Shown here piece after piece: positions 1-8,508 of a stretch of DNA of 42,826 bases; position 1 is the first letter of the stretch; the number at the start of each line of letters is the position of its first letter. The notes under the pieces are model-generated. The model was not told the DNA's origin. It saw nothing but the letters and a program-made list of their open reading frames with translations, and made no database searches. A program made the position numbers and the translations under genes. Source of the stretch: Deltaproteobacteria bacterium (lineage in GTDB: Bacteria; Desulfobacterota; GWC2-55-46). The stretch is taken from the NCBI GenBank assembly GCA_016213015.1, contig JACRCE010000094.1, positions 1 through 42,826 of the forward strand, written 5' to 3'.

Positions 1-101
1 CGCTTTTGCGGCGAAGCAATCTCTAAGTTGTTGATTTCCTTGAAGACGAGATTGCTTCGCGTTGCTCGCAATGACGTGTTAGTGAATTAATCAGAGCTTC
101 C
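1..101. repeat. MITE/REP-like inverted repeat, partial copy at window edge
   Basis: This is the right-hand portion of the ~141-bp element seen complete at 28001-28141 and 42686-42826. It keeps the central CAATCTC...GAGATTG arms, the GCTCGCAATGAC arm and the terminal GAATTAATCAGAGCTTCC. The window begins inside the element. No transposase lies nearby, so it is a non-autonomous element. Confidence 0.85.
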
Positions 102-212
102 TAAGATATAGCCGTTGAAAAAACAGGCCCATTCCCCGCTTGATACCCGCATAACACTCAAGAGACATGCCATTACCGGAAAAAGGCCGTTTACGGCGCG
201 CCGCTCCCCTGA

Positions 213-241
213 TTGACAACGCCTGAACATTCTGTTAATTT
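213..241 (+). promoter_or_regulatory. Sigma-70-like promoter for the diguanylate cyclase gene
   Basis: TTGACA at 213-218 is followed after exactly 17 bases by TAATTT at 236-241, about 30 bases before the ATG at 274. The -35 box is perfect and the -10 box is acceptable. Start-site mapping has not been done, so this is a prediction. Confidence 0.55.
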
Positions 242-273
242 GCGGTTATAGGCTAAGAACGACGCGAGGTTAC

Positions 274-1659
274 ATGAACAAGGGCAAGATACTCGTAGTG
301 GACGACGACGCCTTCTTCAGGAAGGTATTTACCGACCATCTTTCAAGCGCGGGCTACAACGTTACCGGCGTGTCAAGCGGCGCGGTTGCGCTGAATATCG
401 TCGAAAACGAGCCGGTTGACCTCGTGATAACGGACATCGTGATGCCGGAGATGAGCGGAGTAGACCTCCTGCACAAGATAAAACAGCACAACAGCCTCAT
501 TGACGTAATAGTCGTTACCGGACACGGCACCATCGAATCCGCGATAGAGACATTGAAGTCCGGCGCCTTCGACTACCTGAGAAAGCCCGTCAACGAAATA
601 GAGCTTCTCCACACGGTCGAACGCTGCATGGAGATGAAGAAGATACTCGAAGAGAATCAGGGCATGAAGCAGTCCTTGAAGCTCCATGAGGCCAGCCGCG
701 TCATCACCGCCACGCTCGACGTAATGAAACTCTACGATGCCGCCATTGACGTCTTCATGCAGTCGGTTGCCTCCGGCGCCGGGCTTGTAATCGTATACGA
801 GCCTGGGATTAAAAGATTCGACATCAAAACCATGAGACATCTGAACATAGACGCCGCCGAGACGCTTGCCGGAGCGTTTATGGCGGTGCGGGAGAAGCTC
901 GTTCGAGAAGCGGGGCATGTGAACGCCATGCCTCTGGCCGAACTTGAAGGCATAGGGTTTGAAGCGCTCGAAGGCTATTCGCACCTGCTTATAGCGCCAT
1001 TTCTAAGGACTTATGAGGCGTGCGGATTCATGGCGCTGCTTAATCGTGCCGGATGGGACGCCGGGGATATGGCAAGCGCGACTTTTATAGCCGAACACGC
1101 GGCGCAGGCGTTTGAAAACGCGCGGCACTTCTCGGACGCGAAACAGACGGCCTTCATCGACAGCCTCACCGGCCTGTATAACGCCAAGTACCTCGAGACG
1201 GCCATCGACCGCGAGGTAAAACGCGCCGACAGGCTCCTTTCCCCGCTTACCGTGCTGTTTCTCGACATAGACGACTTCAAGAACGTAAACGACTCCAACG
1301 ATCACCTTGCGGGGAGCAGGGTGCTCATAGAAGTCGGGAAACTCATACTCAAATGCGTCAGGGAGGTCGATACCGTCATACGGTACGGAGGGGACGAGTA
1401 TGTCGTGATTCTCGTAGACGCTGATTTCAACGTTGCCGAGCGCATCGCTGAAAGGATACGCTCATCCACGGAGAAACAGAGATTCCTTGAGGATGAAGGG
1501 TCCGATATAAGGCTTACCGTCTCCATAGGGCTGGCCGCCTACCCGGTGCACACAAGGGACAAGCTGGAGATTATAAAGATCGCCGACCAAGCCATGTACC
1601 GCGCCAAAAACGCGTCGAAGAACGCGGTATTCCTTGCGCCGGTGCCGCCTGCGGCATGA
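274..1659 (+). CDS. Response regulator with GAF-like domain and GGDEF diguanylate cyclase
   Basis: This 461-residue cytosolic protein probably makes the second messenger c-di-GMP from two GTP in response to phosphorylation by an unknown histidine kinase. Residues 5-118 form a receiver domain with acidic pocket DDD (10-12), phospho-acceptor Asp54 in the VITDIVMPEM stretch and the switch Lys in LRKPV. A coiled linker and a GAF-like region of about 150 residues follow. The GGDEF domain occupies the last ~165 residues with active-site RYGGDEYVVIL. A product-inhibition I-site (REVD) lies five residues before GGDEY. Tyr instead of Phe in the signature is a common active variant. The start ATG follows GAGG. 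It is monocistronic and convergent with the next gene, 10 bases between stop codons. No kinase partner is adjacent. Confidence 0.92.
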   Translation: MNKGKILVVDDDAFFRKVFTDHLSSAGYNVTGVSSGAVALNIVENEPVDLVITDIVMPEMSGVDLLHKIKQHNSLIDVIVVTGHGTIESAIETLKSGAFDYLRKPVNEIELLHTVERCMEMKKILEENQGMKQSLKLHEASRVITATLDVMKLYDAAIDVFMQSVASGAGLVIVYEPGIKRFDIKTMRHLNIDAAETLAGAFMAVREKLVREAGHVNAMPLAELEGIGFEALEGYSHLLIAPFLRTYEACGFMALLNRAGWDAGDMASATFIAEHAAQAFENARHFSDAKQTAFIDSLTGLYNAKYLETAIDREVKRADRLLSPLTVLFLDIDDFKNVNDSNDHLAGSRVLIEVGKLILKCVREVDTVIRYGGDEYVVILVDADFNVAERIAERIRSSTEKQRFLEDEGSDIRLTVSIGLAAYPVHTRDKLEIIKIADQAMYRAKNASKNAVFLAPVPPAA

Positions 1660-1669
1660 TGAATCGGTC

Positions 1670-4600
1670 TCATTCAGCGGCCCGCGCCGAGACAAGCCTT
1701 TGCGATACCTTGATAAACCCGTCGTCGCCCACTGAGGCTATTACCCCTGTGTTGTACCAGCCCTCATGGAGCGCGCCGGCCGTTTTTTCAGGGTTCTTCC
1801 AGTAACCGTCCGAGACGGACGGCCCTTTTACAAGCAGAACGCCTTCCATGCCGCTTTGAAGCTCCTCGCCGCTATCCGGCGAGACGACCTTTACGGTAAT
1901 CCCCGGTATAGGGTGCCCCACCGTGCCTTCTATCCTGCCGGTTTGTCGTATACCCTTTTCTTCAACGTCAGGCACGTTAACGGACAGCACCGGGCCGATC
2001 TCGGTTGAGCCGTACCCCTCCAGAAGCGGCTTTCCGAATCTGTTCCTGAATATCCTTGCCGTTGTCTCGGCGAGTCTTTCGCCGCCGGTAACGGCGTACC
2101 TTATCGTCTGAAGCGCCTCAGGCGGCGCGTCCTTTGAAAGCGACAGATAAAATGAAGGCGTGCCGACCATCATTGCCGTTCCCGGCGCGCTTGCAAAACC
2201 GCCCATTGCCTTTACGTTCGCCTCCGAGGAACAATACCGGACGGTCAAACCGTTTATGAGCGGATACCATAGGCCGACCGTATAGCCGAAGGAATGATAA
2301 AACGGAAGCGCGGAGATAAGCGCGTCCTTGCCCTGCATGTTGAAAAGTTGCGAAAACCCTTCTATGTTGGACAGCACGTTATGATGCGTAAGCCTTACTC
2401 CGCACGGCTCGCCCTCGTGACAGCCGGTAAAGATGATTGTCGCAAGGGCAAACGGGTCGGCCTTGCCCTTGCAGTAGAGAGCGCAAATAGCCCTGTATGC
2501 AAACGCGGACGACGCAATGCGCGCTCCGAGGCGTCCAAACGCGCCGGCATCAAGCAGCATGTCTTCAATGCACACGAACCCCGGAGCGTCTTCTCGCTTT
2601 GCCTTGCCCATCCATGAGCGTGTCGTTATGATAAGGGTAATGCCGCACTGCTCCATGATAGAGGCTATGACCCGCTCGCTTGCCGACGTGCCGACGTTGA
2701 TCGGTATTTTACCCGCCATGAGGACTGCGATATTGGCTATCGCCGCATGCGCGCCCGGCTCGGCCGATATGCCGACCATGTCCTGCCCTTGAGCGCGGCG
2801 TCTTATCCGCCGCGATATTGCAAGGGACAGCGAGAGCGCCTTGCCCCACGTCACCACGACGCCCGTGTCGTCGGCCATGCAAGGCGCATTGAGGCGCGAC
2901 TTGGCGGCCTTGATGAATCTAAGATGCAGGCAGTCCTCGCCCTCCCGTCTGTACTTGACCGCTTCGCTCCCAAGTTCCATCACGGCCGTCCTTACACGCT
3001 GAATCTTTGCGCTTGAGGGAAGCGCCCTGCCGAACGACGCCGTAACGCGCCTTGGGAAGGCCGAAGGCAGCTTCCAAAAAAAACTCCCGCCCTTGAAGCT
3101 GAATATCGAACCCCACACCCTGTCGAGGTGAACCGGTATGACCGGCACGTCGAGTCCCTCGACTATCCGCTCAAGCCCCTTTTTGAAAGGCAGGAGATTG
3201 CCGGTGCGCGATATCGCGCCCTCGGCAAATACGCACACCACGTGGCCCGCCTCAAGCTCTTTTCGCGCGGCCTTGATGGACTCCAAAATATCTTTTTTAT
3301 CCCCGTCGGAGACCGGTATGGCGTGAAGATGCTTAAGCGCCCAATTAAGCGCCCTGTGCTCATAAAAATAACGGTATATCATGAAGCGGATGAAGCGGTG
3401 GACGCATGCCCCGACCAGCAGGCCGTCGATGAAGGACAGGTGGTTGCAGACCAGAAGCGCGGCCCCGCGCACGGGAACATTCTCCTTCCCGACTATGCGT
3501 ATCTTGTAGAAGGTGTGCGTGAGAAACCACAGTGAAAAACGCAACAAGAACTGTGGAAGCGCCTTTATCACGGCGATGGTGCACAGCATGGTTATTATGC
3601 CGAAGACGAAGACTATGCGGTCCGGCATTATCCCAAGCAGGTCTCTTAATGCCCAAAGCACGCCGGATGCGACGAGTATGCTCGCGGTGCCGATGAAGTT
3701 GGTCGTGGCTATGAGCCTGCCTTTTTCAGTGCCGCTGCTCCTGTGCTGCAGCATCGCGTTCATGGGCACTATGAACAGCCCGCCGAAAAAGCCGAGGAGC
3801 ACGAGGCAAACGGCCACGCGCATGTACGATCCCGAGGACAAGGCCAAAATGACGGCGACCAGCCCCATGCCTATGGAGCCGATCGGCACAAGACCCGGCT
3901 CTACCTTGTCGCCTGAGAGCCGTCCCGCGATTATGGAGCCGACGCCGATGCCGACAGCGAGGAACGTTATAAGGATGCCTATCCACGTATCGGTCAACTT
4001 CATCACTTCCTTGCCGAGGAGCAGTATATCCATCTGCAATATCGCGCCGAGAAACCAAAAGTATGTTATCGAGGCCACGGCAAGGAACAGAAAGCGGTCC
4101 TTTTTCAACGCCGCGATGCCGTGTCCTATCTCGGACCACGGATTGAGGACGAGCGGCATCGAAGCGCCGGACGCCTTGACGCGCGAGATGCCGAAGCTCA
4201 TTACGGTGCCGATGACGGCCACGACAATCATAATGCCGCCTATGATGACGAGAGAGTCCTTCCATGCCGCGAACATAAAGGTGCCCGTTGCTGTGCCGAG
4301 TATGATGGCAAGGAAGGTGCTCATCTCAAGCACGCCGTTGGCGCGGGAGAGTTCCTTCTCAGGGAGCATCTCAGGCAGTATCCCGTACTTCGCGGGGCTG
4401 AAAAACGTGGAGTGAGTGGCCATGAGAAAAAGCGTAACGAGCATGTACTCTATCCTGCCGGACAAGAGCGCGAACGCGCCGAACACGGCCGCTATTATCT
4501 CGAAGCTCTTGGTGACTATAAGAACGGATGTTTTGCTGTACCTGTCGGCAAAGTAGCCGGCATAGCCTGAAAAGAGGAAGAACGGCAGGATGAAGACCGC

Positions 4601-4768
4601 GCCCACGAGCGATACATACCCGCCGCCCGAGGAACCGGCCATGTTGACCGCGATCATGGATAAGACTATCTTGAATACGTTGTCGTTGAATGCCCCGAAG
4701 AACTGCGTCCAGAGGAAGGATTGGAAGCCTAAGGATTTGAGTATCCCTTTGTATTGACCCAGAGACAT
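1670..4768 (-). CDS. LplT-like MFS / PlsC acyltransferase / Aas-like acyl-ACP synthetase fusion, C-terminally truncated
   Basis: This 1032-residue fusion resembles the lysophospholipid-recycling proteins that join LplT (flippase) to Aas (2-acyl-GPE acyltransferase and acyl-ACP synthetase). Residues 1-~405 are a 12-helix MFS transporter. Residues ~420-610 are a PlsC acyltransferase with the HX4D motif (His443, Asp448) and FAEGAISRTG (514-523). Residues ~635-1032 are an adenylate-forming domain with the GYGSTEIGP motif at 918-926. Three things are wrong in that last domain. The phosphate-binding loop reads TGCHEGEPCG (781-790) instead of T-S-G-S-x-G-x-P-K-G, so its lysine is Cys. The TGD motif that binds ATP ribose reads TGV (1007-1009). 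The protein also stops 23 residues later, so the roughly 100-residue C-terminal subdomain with the catalytic lysine is absent. Transport and acyl transfer could still work; fatty-acid activation probably cannot. Confidence 0.88.
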   Translation of the reverse strand: MSLGQYKGILKSLGFQSFLWTQFFGAFNDNVFKIVLSMIAVNMAGSSGGGYVSLVGAVFILPFFLFSGYAGYFADRYSKTSVLIVTKSFEIIAAVFGAFALLSGRIEYMLVTLFLMATHSTFFSPAKYGILPEMLPEKELSRANGVLEMSTFLAIILGTATGTFMFAAWKDSLVIIGGIMIVVAVIGTVMSFGISRVKASGASMPLVLNPWSEIGHGIAALKKDRFLFLAVASITYFWFLGAILQMDILLLGKEVMKLTDTWIGILITFLAVGIGVGSIIAGRLSGDKVEPGLVPIGSIGMGLVAVILALSSGSYMRVAVCLVLLGFFGGLFIVPMNAMLQHRSSGTEKGRLIATTNFIGTASILVASGVLWALRDLLGIMPDRIVFVFGIITMLCTIAVIKALPQFLLRFSLWFLTHTFYKIRIVGKENVPVRGAALLVCNHLSFIDGLLVGACVHRFIRFMIYRYFYEHRALNWALKHLHAIPVSDGDKKDILESIKAARKELEAGHVVCVFAEGAISRTGNLLPFKKGLERIVEGLDVPVIPVHLDRVWGSIFSFKGGSFFWKLPSAFPRRVTASFGRALPSSAKIQRVRTAVMELGSEAVKYRREGEDCLHLRFIKAAKSRLNAPCMADDTGVVVTWGKALSLSLAISRRIRRRAQGQDMVGISAEPGAHAAIANIAVLMAGKIPINVGTSASERVIASIMEQCGITLIITTRSWMGKAKREDAPGFVCIEDMLLDAGAFGRLGARIASSAFAYRAICALYCKGKADPFALATIIFTGCHEGEPCGVRLTHHNVLSNIEGFSQLFNMQGKDALISALPFYHSFGYTVGLWYPLINGLTVRYCSSEANVKAMGGFASAPGTAMMVGTPSFYLSLSKDAPPEALQTIRYAVTGGERLAETTARIFRNRFGKPLLEGYGSTEIGPVLSVNVPDVEEKGIRQTGRIEGTVGHPIPGITVKVVSPDSGEELQSGMEGVLLVKGPSVSDGYWKNPEKTAGALHEGWYNTGVIASVGDDGFIKVSQRLVSARAAE

Positions 4769-4876
4769 GACGCCGCTCGCATGTAGATGTCAACCGTATT
4801 CCGTGAGGTTATAATTGTCTTTGTCGGAATACTATAATAGAAAACCGCCTTGAAGTATAGTAACATCTTACAGTCA

Positions 4877-5590
4877 ATGGAAACCAAACAAAAAGACGCC
4901 CCGTTCTTCTCGGACATCTGCCGGATTGCCTGCGGCGGGCTGTGTTGCGATCCATGGTGGGGCATCATCTCCTATTCCGTCATAAAGAAAGGCGGCTCGT
5001 CGAACCTTGCCTCGTTCAAACAGGAGCTACAAGACGGCATAATAAGCAGGGTGCGGCGGATACGCGAGGCTTACATTACCAACGAGACCTTGGCAAAGCC
5101 GCTCTTTGACGCGCCTGAAAGGTATAACGTCATTGTTAGGGGCATAAGCGGCCTTGGGCAGGCCATAAGGCTGGACCTCCTGGCCATGTTCGCATTCAGA
5201 TGCCGCTTTTTGTCTCCTGAAAAATCCTGCCTTATACACCCGTCCATCAATAACGGCAAAGAGATACGCCCGCCCCATTGCGCCTTTACAGGCTCGATAA
5301 CCGCAAAACAGGGAGAGCAGGGATACTGCCGCATAATACATGCGGCAGATGGCGCACAAGGCGCGGCCATTGACGAGGCGATAACGGCTGAAAAAGGCGC
5401 GGCCGGCCGGCATTACGACGAAGGGTTTGCGACCGTTGAGGAGGCGGCATCATCTGTAATCGAACGGCTCAAAAGACACTGCGCTTCAAACGCACCGGCA
5501 AAGAGCGGCCTCAATGCAACGGAGGCCGGCAGGAACGACCCGTGCCCTTGCGGAAGCGGGAAAAAATATAAGAAGTGCCACGGGGCGTGA
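4877..5590 (+). CDS. Cysteine-cluster protein with C-terminal SEC-C motif
   Basis: This is a protein of about 237 residues of unknown role. The N-terminal region carries a dense cysteine cluster ([15 protein letters not shown]) resembling the YkgJ type of putative metal or Fe-S binding proteins. The last 20 residues form a SEC-C zinc motif ([16 protein letters not shown]) like the one at the SecA C-terminus. The frame extends to a TTG at 4850, but the ATG at 4877 gives the conventional METKQ start; no strong ribosome site decides between them. It is divergent from the LplT-Aas fusion across about 100 bases that contain a TATAAT at 4833-4838 without a well-placed -35. The middle of the protein is not recognised. 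Confidence 0.75.
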   Translation: METKQKDAPFFSDICRIACGGLCCDPWWGIISYSVIKKGGSSNLASFKQELQDGIISRVRRIREAYITNETLAKPLFDAPERYNVIVRGISGLGQAIRLDLLAMFAFRCRFLSPEKSCLIHPSINNGKEIRPPHCAFTGSITAKQGEQGYCRIIHAADGAQGAAIDEAITAEKGAAGRHYDEGFATVEEAASSVIERLKRHCASNAPAKSGLNATEAGRNDPCPCGSGKKYKKCHGA

Positions 5591-5608
5591 GTCCCGTCAA
5601 AAGCAAAA

Positions 5609-5675
5609 AGGGGTCAGGTCTACTTTCTTGACATTACATAATCATGAAGATGTCAAGAAAGTAGACCTGACCCCT
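5609..5675. repeat. Perfect 26-bp inverted repeat (REP-like hairpin)
   Basis: The arm 5609-5634 (AGGGGTCAGGTCTACTTTCT followed by TGACAT) is a perfect reverse complement of 5650-5675, with a 15-base loop. It lies between the convergent SEC-C gene and htpX and could stop transcription from both sides. The GGGGTCAGGTCTAC motif resembles repeats mobilised by REP-associated tyrosine transposases (Y1_Tnp); no such transposase is in the window. Confidence 0.85.
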
Positions 5676-5708
5676 ATGCTACAGCCTGACCGCAACGGCC
5701 TTTAATCC

Positions 5709-6560
5709 TTACATCCCTCCCCGCATCGCCTCAAGCCGCTGGATGCGCTCTTCTATGGGCGGGTGCGTGCTGAAGATTTTCAAGAGGCCGCCGCCGGAGA
5801 GAGGGCTTACTATCAACAGGGCGCTTGCGGACTGGTTTACGCCCTCCATCGGGATGCGCTTGTTGTAGTAGTCGAGCTTTCTCAACGCATTCGCAAGGTA
5901 GATGGGGCTGCCAGCGATGCGCGCGCCTGCGTTGTCCGCGCCGTACTCCCTTGAGCGCGATATGGCCATCTGGATTATCATGGCCGCAAGGGGCGCGACT
6001 ATCATCATGACTATCGCGACGAGCGGGTTTGATCCCCTGTCGTCGTCGCGGCTCGAACCGCCGAACAAGGAGGCGTAATACGCCATATGGGAAAGATAGC
6101 TTATTGCCCCGGCTATCGTGGCCGCGATCGTCGCGATCAGTATGTCCCTGTTCCTTATATGGGCAAGCTCGTGTCCTATGACGCCTTCAAGCTCCTGTTG
6201 ATTAAGGAGCTCCATTATGCCGGTCGTTACGGCAACTGCCGCGTGTTTCGGATTACGTCCGGTTGCAAAGGCGTTAGGCGCCTCATTTTCCATTATATAG
6301 ACCCTTGGCATGGGCATCTGGGCGGCAAGGGCAAGCCTGTTGACGGTGCCGTACAGCCCCGGCGCGTCGCCCTCTTTGACCTCCTTGGCCCGATACATGG
6401 CAAGCACGATCTTATCGCTGAACCAATAGGTGACGAAGTTCATTAGACCGGCCATTACAAGCGCAATTGTCATGCCGGACTTCCCGCCGACCAGTCCGCC
6501 GAACACCATCAACATGCCCGTCAAAACCGCAAGCAAAACGGCTGTTTTCACATAGTTCAT
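5709..6560 (-). CDS. htpX: HtpX family zinc metalloprotease (M48)
   Basis: This 283-residue inner-membrane protease degrades misfolded membrane proteins in concert with FtsH. Two N-terminal membrane helices (about 5-22 and 28-46) precede the catalytic domain. The HEXXH motif is at His130-Glu131-His134 (GVIGHELAHIRNRD), with the third zinc ligand Glu205 in SREYGADNAGA. Further membrane segments lie at about 140-160 and 180-200. The C-terminus has the family ending STHPPIEERIQRLEAM. Length matches the family (~280-290). AGGGGTG precedes the ATG, and a near-consensus promoter lies upstream at 6604-6632. Confidence 0.96.
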   Translation of the reverse strand: MNYVKTAVLLAVLTGMLMVFGGLVGGKSGMTIALVMAGLMNFVTYWFSDKIVLAMYRAKEVKEGDAPGLYGTVNRLALAAQMPMPRVYIMENEAPNAFATGRNPKHAAVAVTTGIMELLNQQELEGVIGHELAHIRNRDILIATIAATIAGAISYLSHMAYYASLFGGSSRDDDRGSNPLVAIVMMIVAPLAAMIIQMAISRSREYGADNAGARIAGSPIYLANALRKLDYYNKRIPMEGVNQSASALLIVSPLSGGGLLKIFSTHPPIEERIQRLEAMRGGM

Positions 6561-6603
6561 CTCAACACCCCTCCGTTGTTAAACGACGATATCTTATCCA
6601 ATA

Positions 6604-6632
6604 ATTATAAGGCGGATGTTTTTTTTAGTCAA
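6604..6632 (-). promoter_or_regulatory. Sigma-70-like promoter for htpX
   Basis: On the minus strand TTGACT (6632-6627) is followed after 17 bases by a perfect TATAAT (6609-6604), about 44 bases before the htpX ATG. This is the best -10 box in the window, suggesting housekeeping rather than heat-shock sigma-32 control; that is an inference from sequence only. Confidence 0.65.
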
Positions 6633-6709
6633 GGCTTCGCACTTGACGCTACATGTTTCGGATATGTCCGTACTTGGTCATGGCACTGCCCGGCGAGCGC
6701 CAAACCAAC

Positions 6710-7150
6710 CTACTTCCTGTACGTCCTGTGGCACTTGACGCAGCCGTCAAGCAATTTTTTCGTGAATGAGAGCAGTCTGGGCTGGTCTTTTGCGGCCGCG
6801 GCCTTTGCGAGCAAGGCGAGGTTTGCGTGGAACTCCTTATCGAACCTTGTAAAGTCGGATAACTTATCGGAATTTTTAGGGGTTTTAATCGCGCCTGAAC
6901 TTACGCCTGCGACGGTCTTTTCCATTAGCCCGGATGATTCAAGCCTTTCAATCGCCTCAAGCGCCGCAACGGGATTATTCAGGGCAACCGCGTTGACGAT
7001 TTCAGCGTATACGCCGTCCAAAAGGCGCATCTCCTCTATAAGAGGATTTTCCGGCGCGCCTTTGTTCGTCTCCGCGTGAGCGGTTATGGCGGCACAAAAA
7101 AGCATAAGAAGGATGGTCGCGCATCGCTTGAGGCCATACCCTTTCATCAT
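6710..7150 (-). CDS. Cytochrome c'-like monoheme protein
   Basis: This 146-residue exported protein has a signal peptide (residues 1-~26, ending AITAHA). One heme-binding CxxCH lies very near the C-terminus (Cys137, Cys140, His141 in GCVKCHRTY). A C-terminal CxxCH after an all-helical region is the layout of cytochrome c' and related four-helix periplasmic cytochromes. The function (NO binding, electron shuttle or sensor) cannot be read from sequence. A second ATG follows the first directly; AAGGAG lies upstream. It sits on the same strand downstream of the envelope-transport operon, 101 bases after the beta-barrel gene start, but no functional link is evident. Confidence 0.8.
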   Translation of the reverse strand: MMKGYGLKRCATILLMLFCAAITAHAETNKGAPENPLIEEMRLLDGVYAEIVNAVALNNPVAALEAIERLESSGLMEKTVAGVSSGAIKTPKNSDKLSDFTRFDKEFHANLALLAKAAAAKDQPRLLSFTKKLLDGCVKCHRTYRK

Positions 7151-7251
7151 GGAAGATCATCTCCTTGTCGGGCAAGTCAAGTCGGTTTATCTACAAAAAT
7201 TTAACACATCGGCAGGGTGATGTTAAGGGGAATTTCGACATAAGGTGTCCC

Positions 7252-8502
7252 TCAGAACTCATACCTCGCCTGCGTGTAGATATTATCATTTTTGTCAAGA
7301 GAGCCGAAGCGCGTCGTATCGGTGTCTCCCCCATAGACAAGCGCCCCGATCGCGCCCCAGAGGTTGTCCGTGAAGCTGTATCTGATTTCAGGGTTCAGGA
7401 GATAGTCCTTGTCCGTCGGACTCCAGAAAGAAAACCAGCCGAGCCGCATGGTCTGGCTCATCATAAGGTACTGTAACCTCAGGCTCAAAAGCTGTCTGTA
7501 GAGAGGCTCCTTTGGAAAACCCTGTATCCGATGCGCCTCGTAAGCGTCATACGAGAGCATGTACTCTCCGAGATACTGCGTTGTCATGGTCATGTCCTCG
7601 ATTATCTGACGCTGGTAGGCGACTAAAACCTTTGCCTGAGAGTTCGGTATAAGGGGATTTGTCCCTGTCTTGTCGTCCTGAGACACAAGGTACCCGGCCT
7701 CAAGGCTTACCACACCGTCAAGCGCGCTTTTCTGAAGGCTTACCCCATAGAGCAGTAGTTCAGGGTAGTGAAGCGTTATCTTCGTGGGCGCGCTAAGGCT
7801 GTCCGGTTGCATGGAAGGCGTTCTATAGAAGCCCTTGTAAAAATAGAAGGACGACTCGAACCCGGCAAGGTCGCGGTACGCCCTCAATGCAATCTCCGTA
7901 TTTTTGAGATTGGCCGGCGGCTCCTTGGTCTCCCTGTTCGTAACCTGCGGCATCGGGTCGTACATCCGGAATCGCTCAGACCTCGGCATGTTGTCAGGCT
8001 CGAAAAACGGGGTTACAACAAGCTCGAATGAGGCAAACTCAGGATAGGCCGAGACCTTGAGCGCGTCAGAGCCTTTTTTAAGGTACTCCATTGGCCTGCC
8101 TGAAAAAAAGGCCTCGTGGTCTTTCGGGAATACGTCGTTGATGAACACGAGGTCCCCGACGCCCCATGTGATTATCTGCCGCCCGATGCGCGCGTCCCAA
8201 AGGCCGCCGGACGAGGCGACGTAAGCCTCGCGCATCTCAACGTCGGCCTTCTCGTCGATATTGTCGTAGAAGACGTCGGTCTTCAGGAAAAACCGCTCTT
8301 CATTCCGTGAGCCATCGAGCTTGAACTGCGCCCTCTCCTCAGCCCATTTGAAGCGATTGCCGTCGGGATTCTTATCGTCCGTGGCAACGCTGTAGTTGCC
8401 CTGTAAAAATCCGTGCGCGCTCATGCCCTCGGCTTCAGACGCGCCGCAACGCAACATGGTAAGCATGGTCGTCAGGGAGACAATCATCAAGACTCTTTTC
8501 AT
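7252..8502 (-). CDS. Outer-membrane beta-barrel protein (DUF1302-like)
   Basis: This 416-residue protein has a signal peptide (about 1-25) and then repeated amphipathic beta-strands with aromatic girdles. It ends in Tyr-Glu-Phe, the terminal aromatic signature recognised by the BAM machinery. It is the last gene of the run methyltransferase / RND / LolA-like / barrel, separated from the LolA-like gene by only 6 bases. Barrels of this group often accompany an MMPL-type RND exporter and a LolA-like protein, suggesting an inner-to-outer-membrane lipid or hydrophobic-compound route. The exact family assignment is moderate; membership in the operon is clear. Confidence 0.8.
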   Translation of the reverse strand: MKRVLMIVSLTTMLTMLRCGASEAEGMSAHGFLQGNYSVATDDKNPDGNRFKWAEERAQFKLDGSRNEERFFLKTDVFYDNIDEKADVEMREAYVASSGGLWDARIGRQIITWGVGDLVFINDVFPKDHEAFFSGRPMEYLKKGSDALKVSAYPEFASFELVVTPFFEPDNMPRSERFRMYDPMPQVTNRETKEPPANLKNTEIALRAYRDLAGFESSFYFYKGFYRTPSMQPDSLSAPTKITLHYPELLLYGVSLQKSALDGVVSLEAGYLVSQDDKTGTNPLIPNSQAKVLVAYQRQIIEDMTMTTQYLGEYMLSYDAYEAHRIQGFPKEPLYRQLLSLRLQYLMMSQTMRLGWFSFWSPTDKDYLLNPEIRYSFTDNLWGAIGALVYGGDTDTTRFGSLDKNDNIYTQARYEF

Positions 8503-8508
8503 CGCGCC

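Noticed and set aside
3513-4415. 300-codon plus-strand frame opposite the LplT-Aas fusion
   Set aside because: It is antisense to clear MFS coding sequence, rich in Pro/Met/Thr runs typical of a shadow frame, with no recognisable domain.
4811-4838. Promoter with TATAAT at 4833-4838 before the SEC-C gene
   Set aside because: The -10 is perfect but no -35 at 16-18 bases can be found, so it is not listed as a full promoter.
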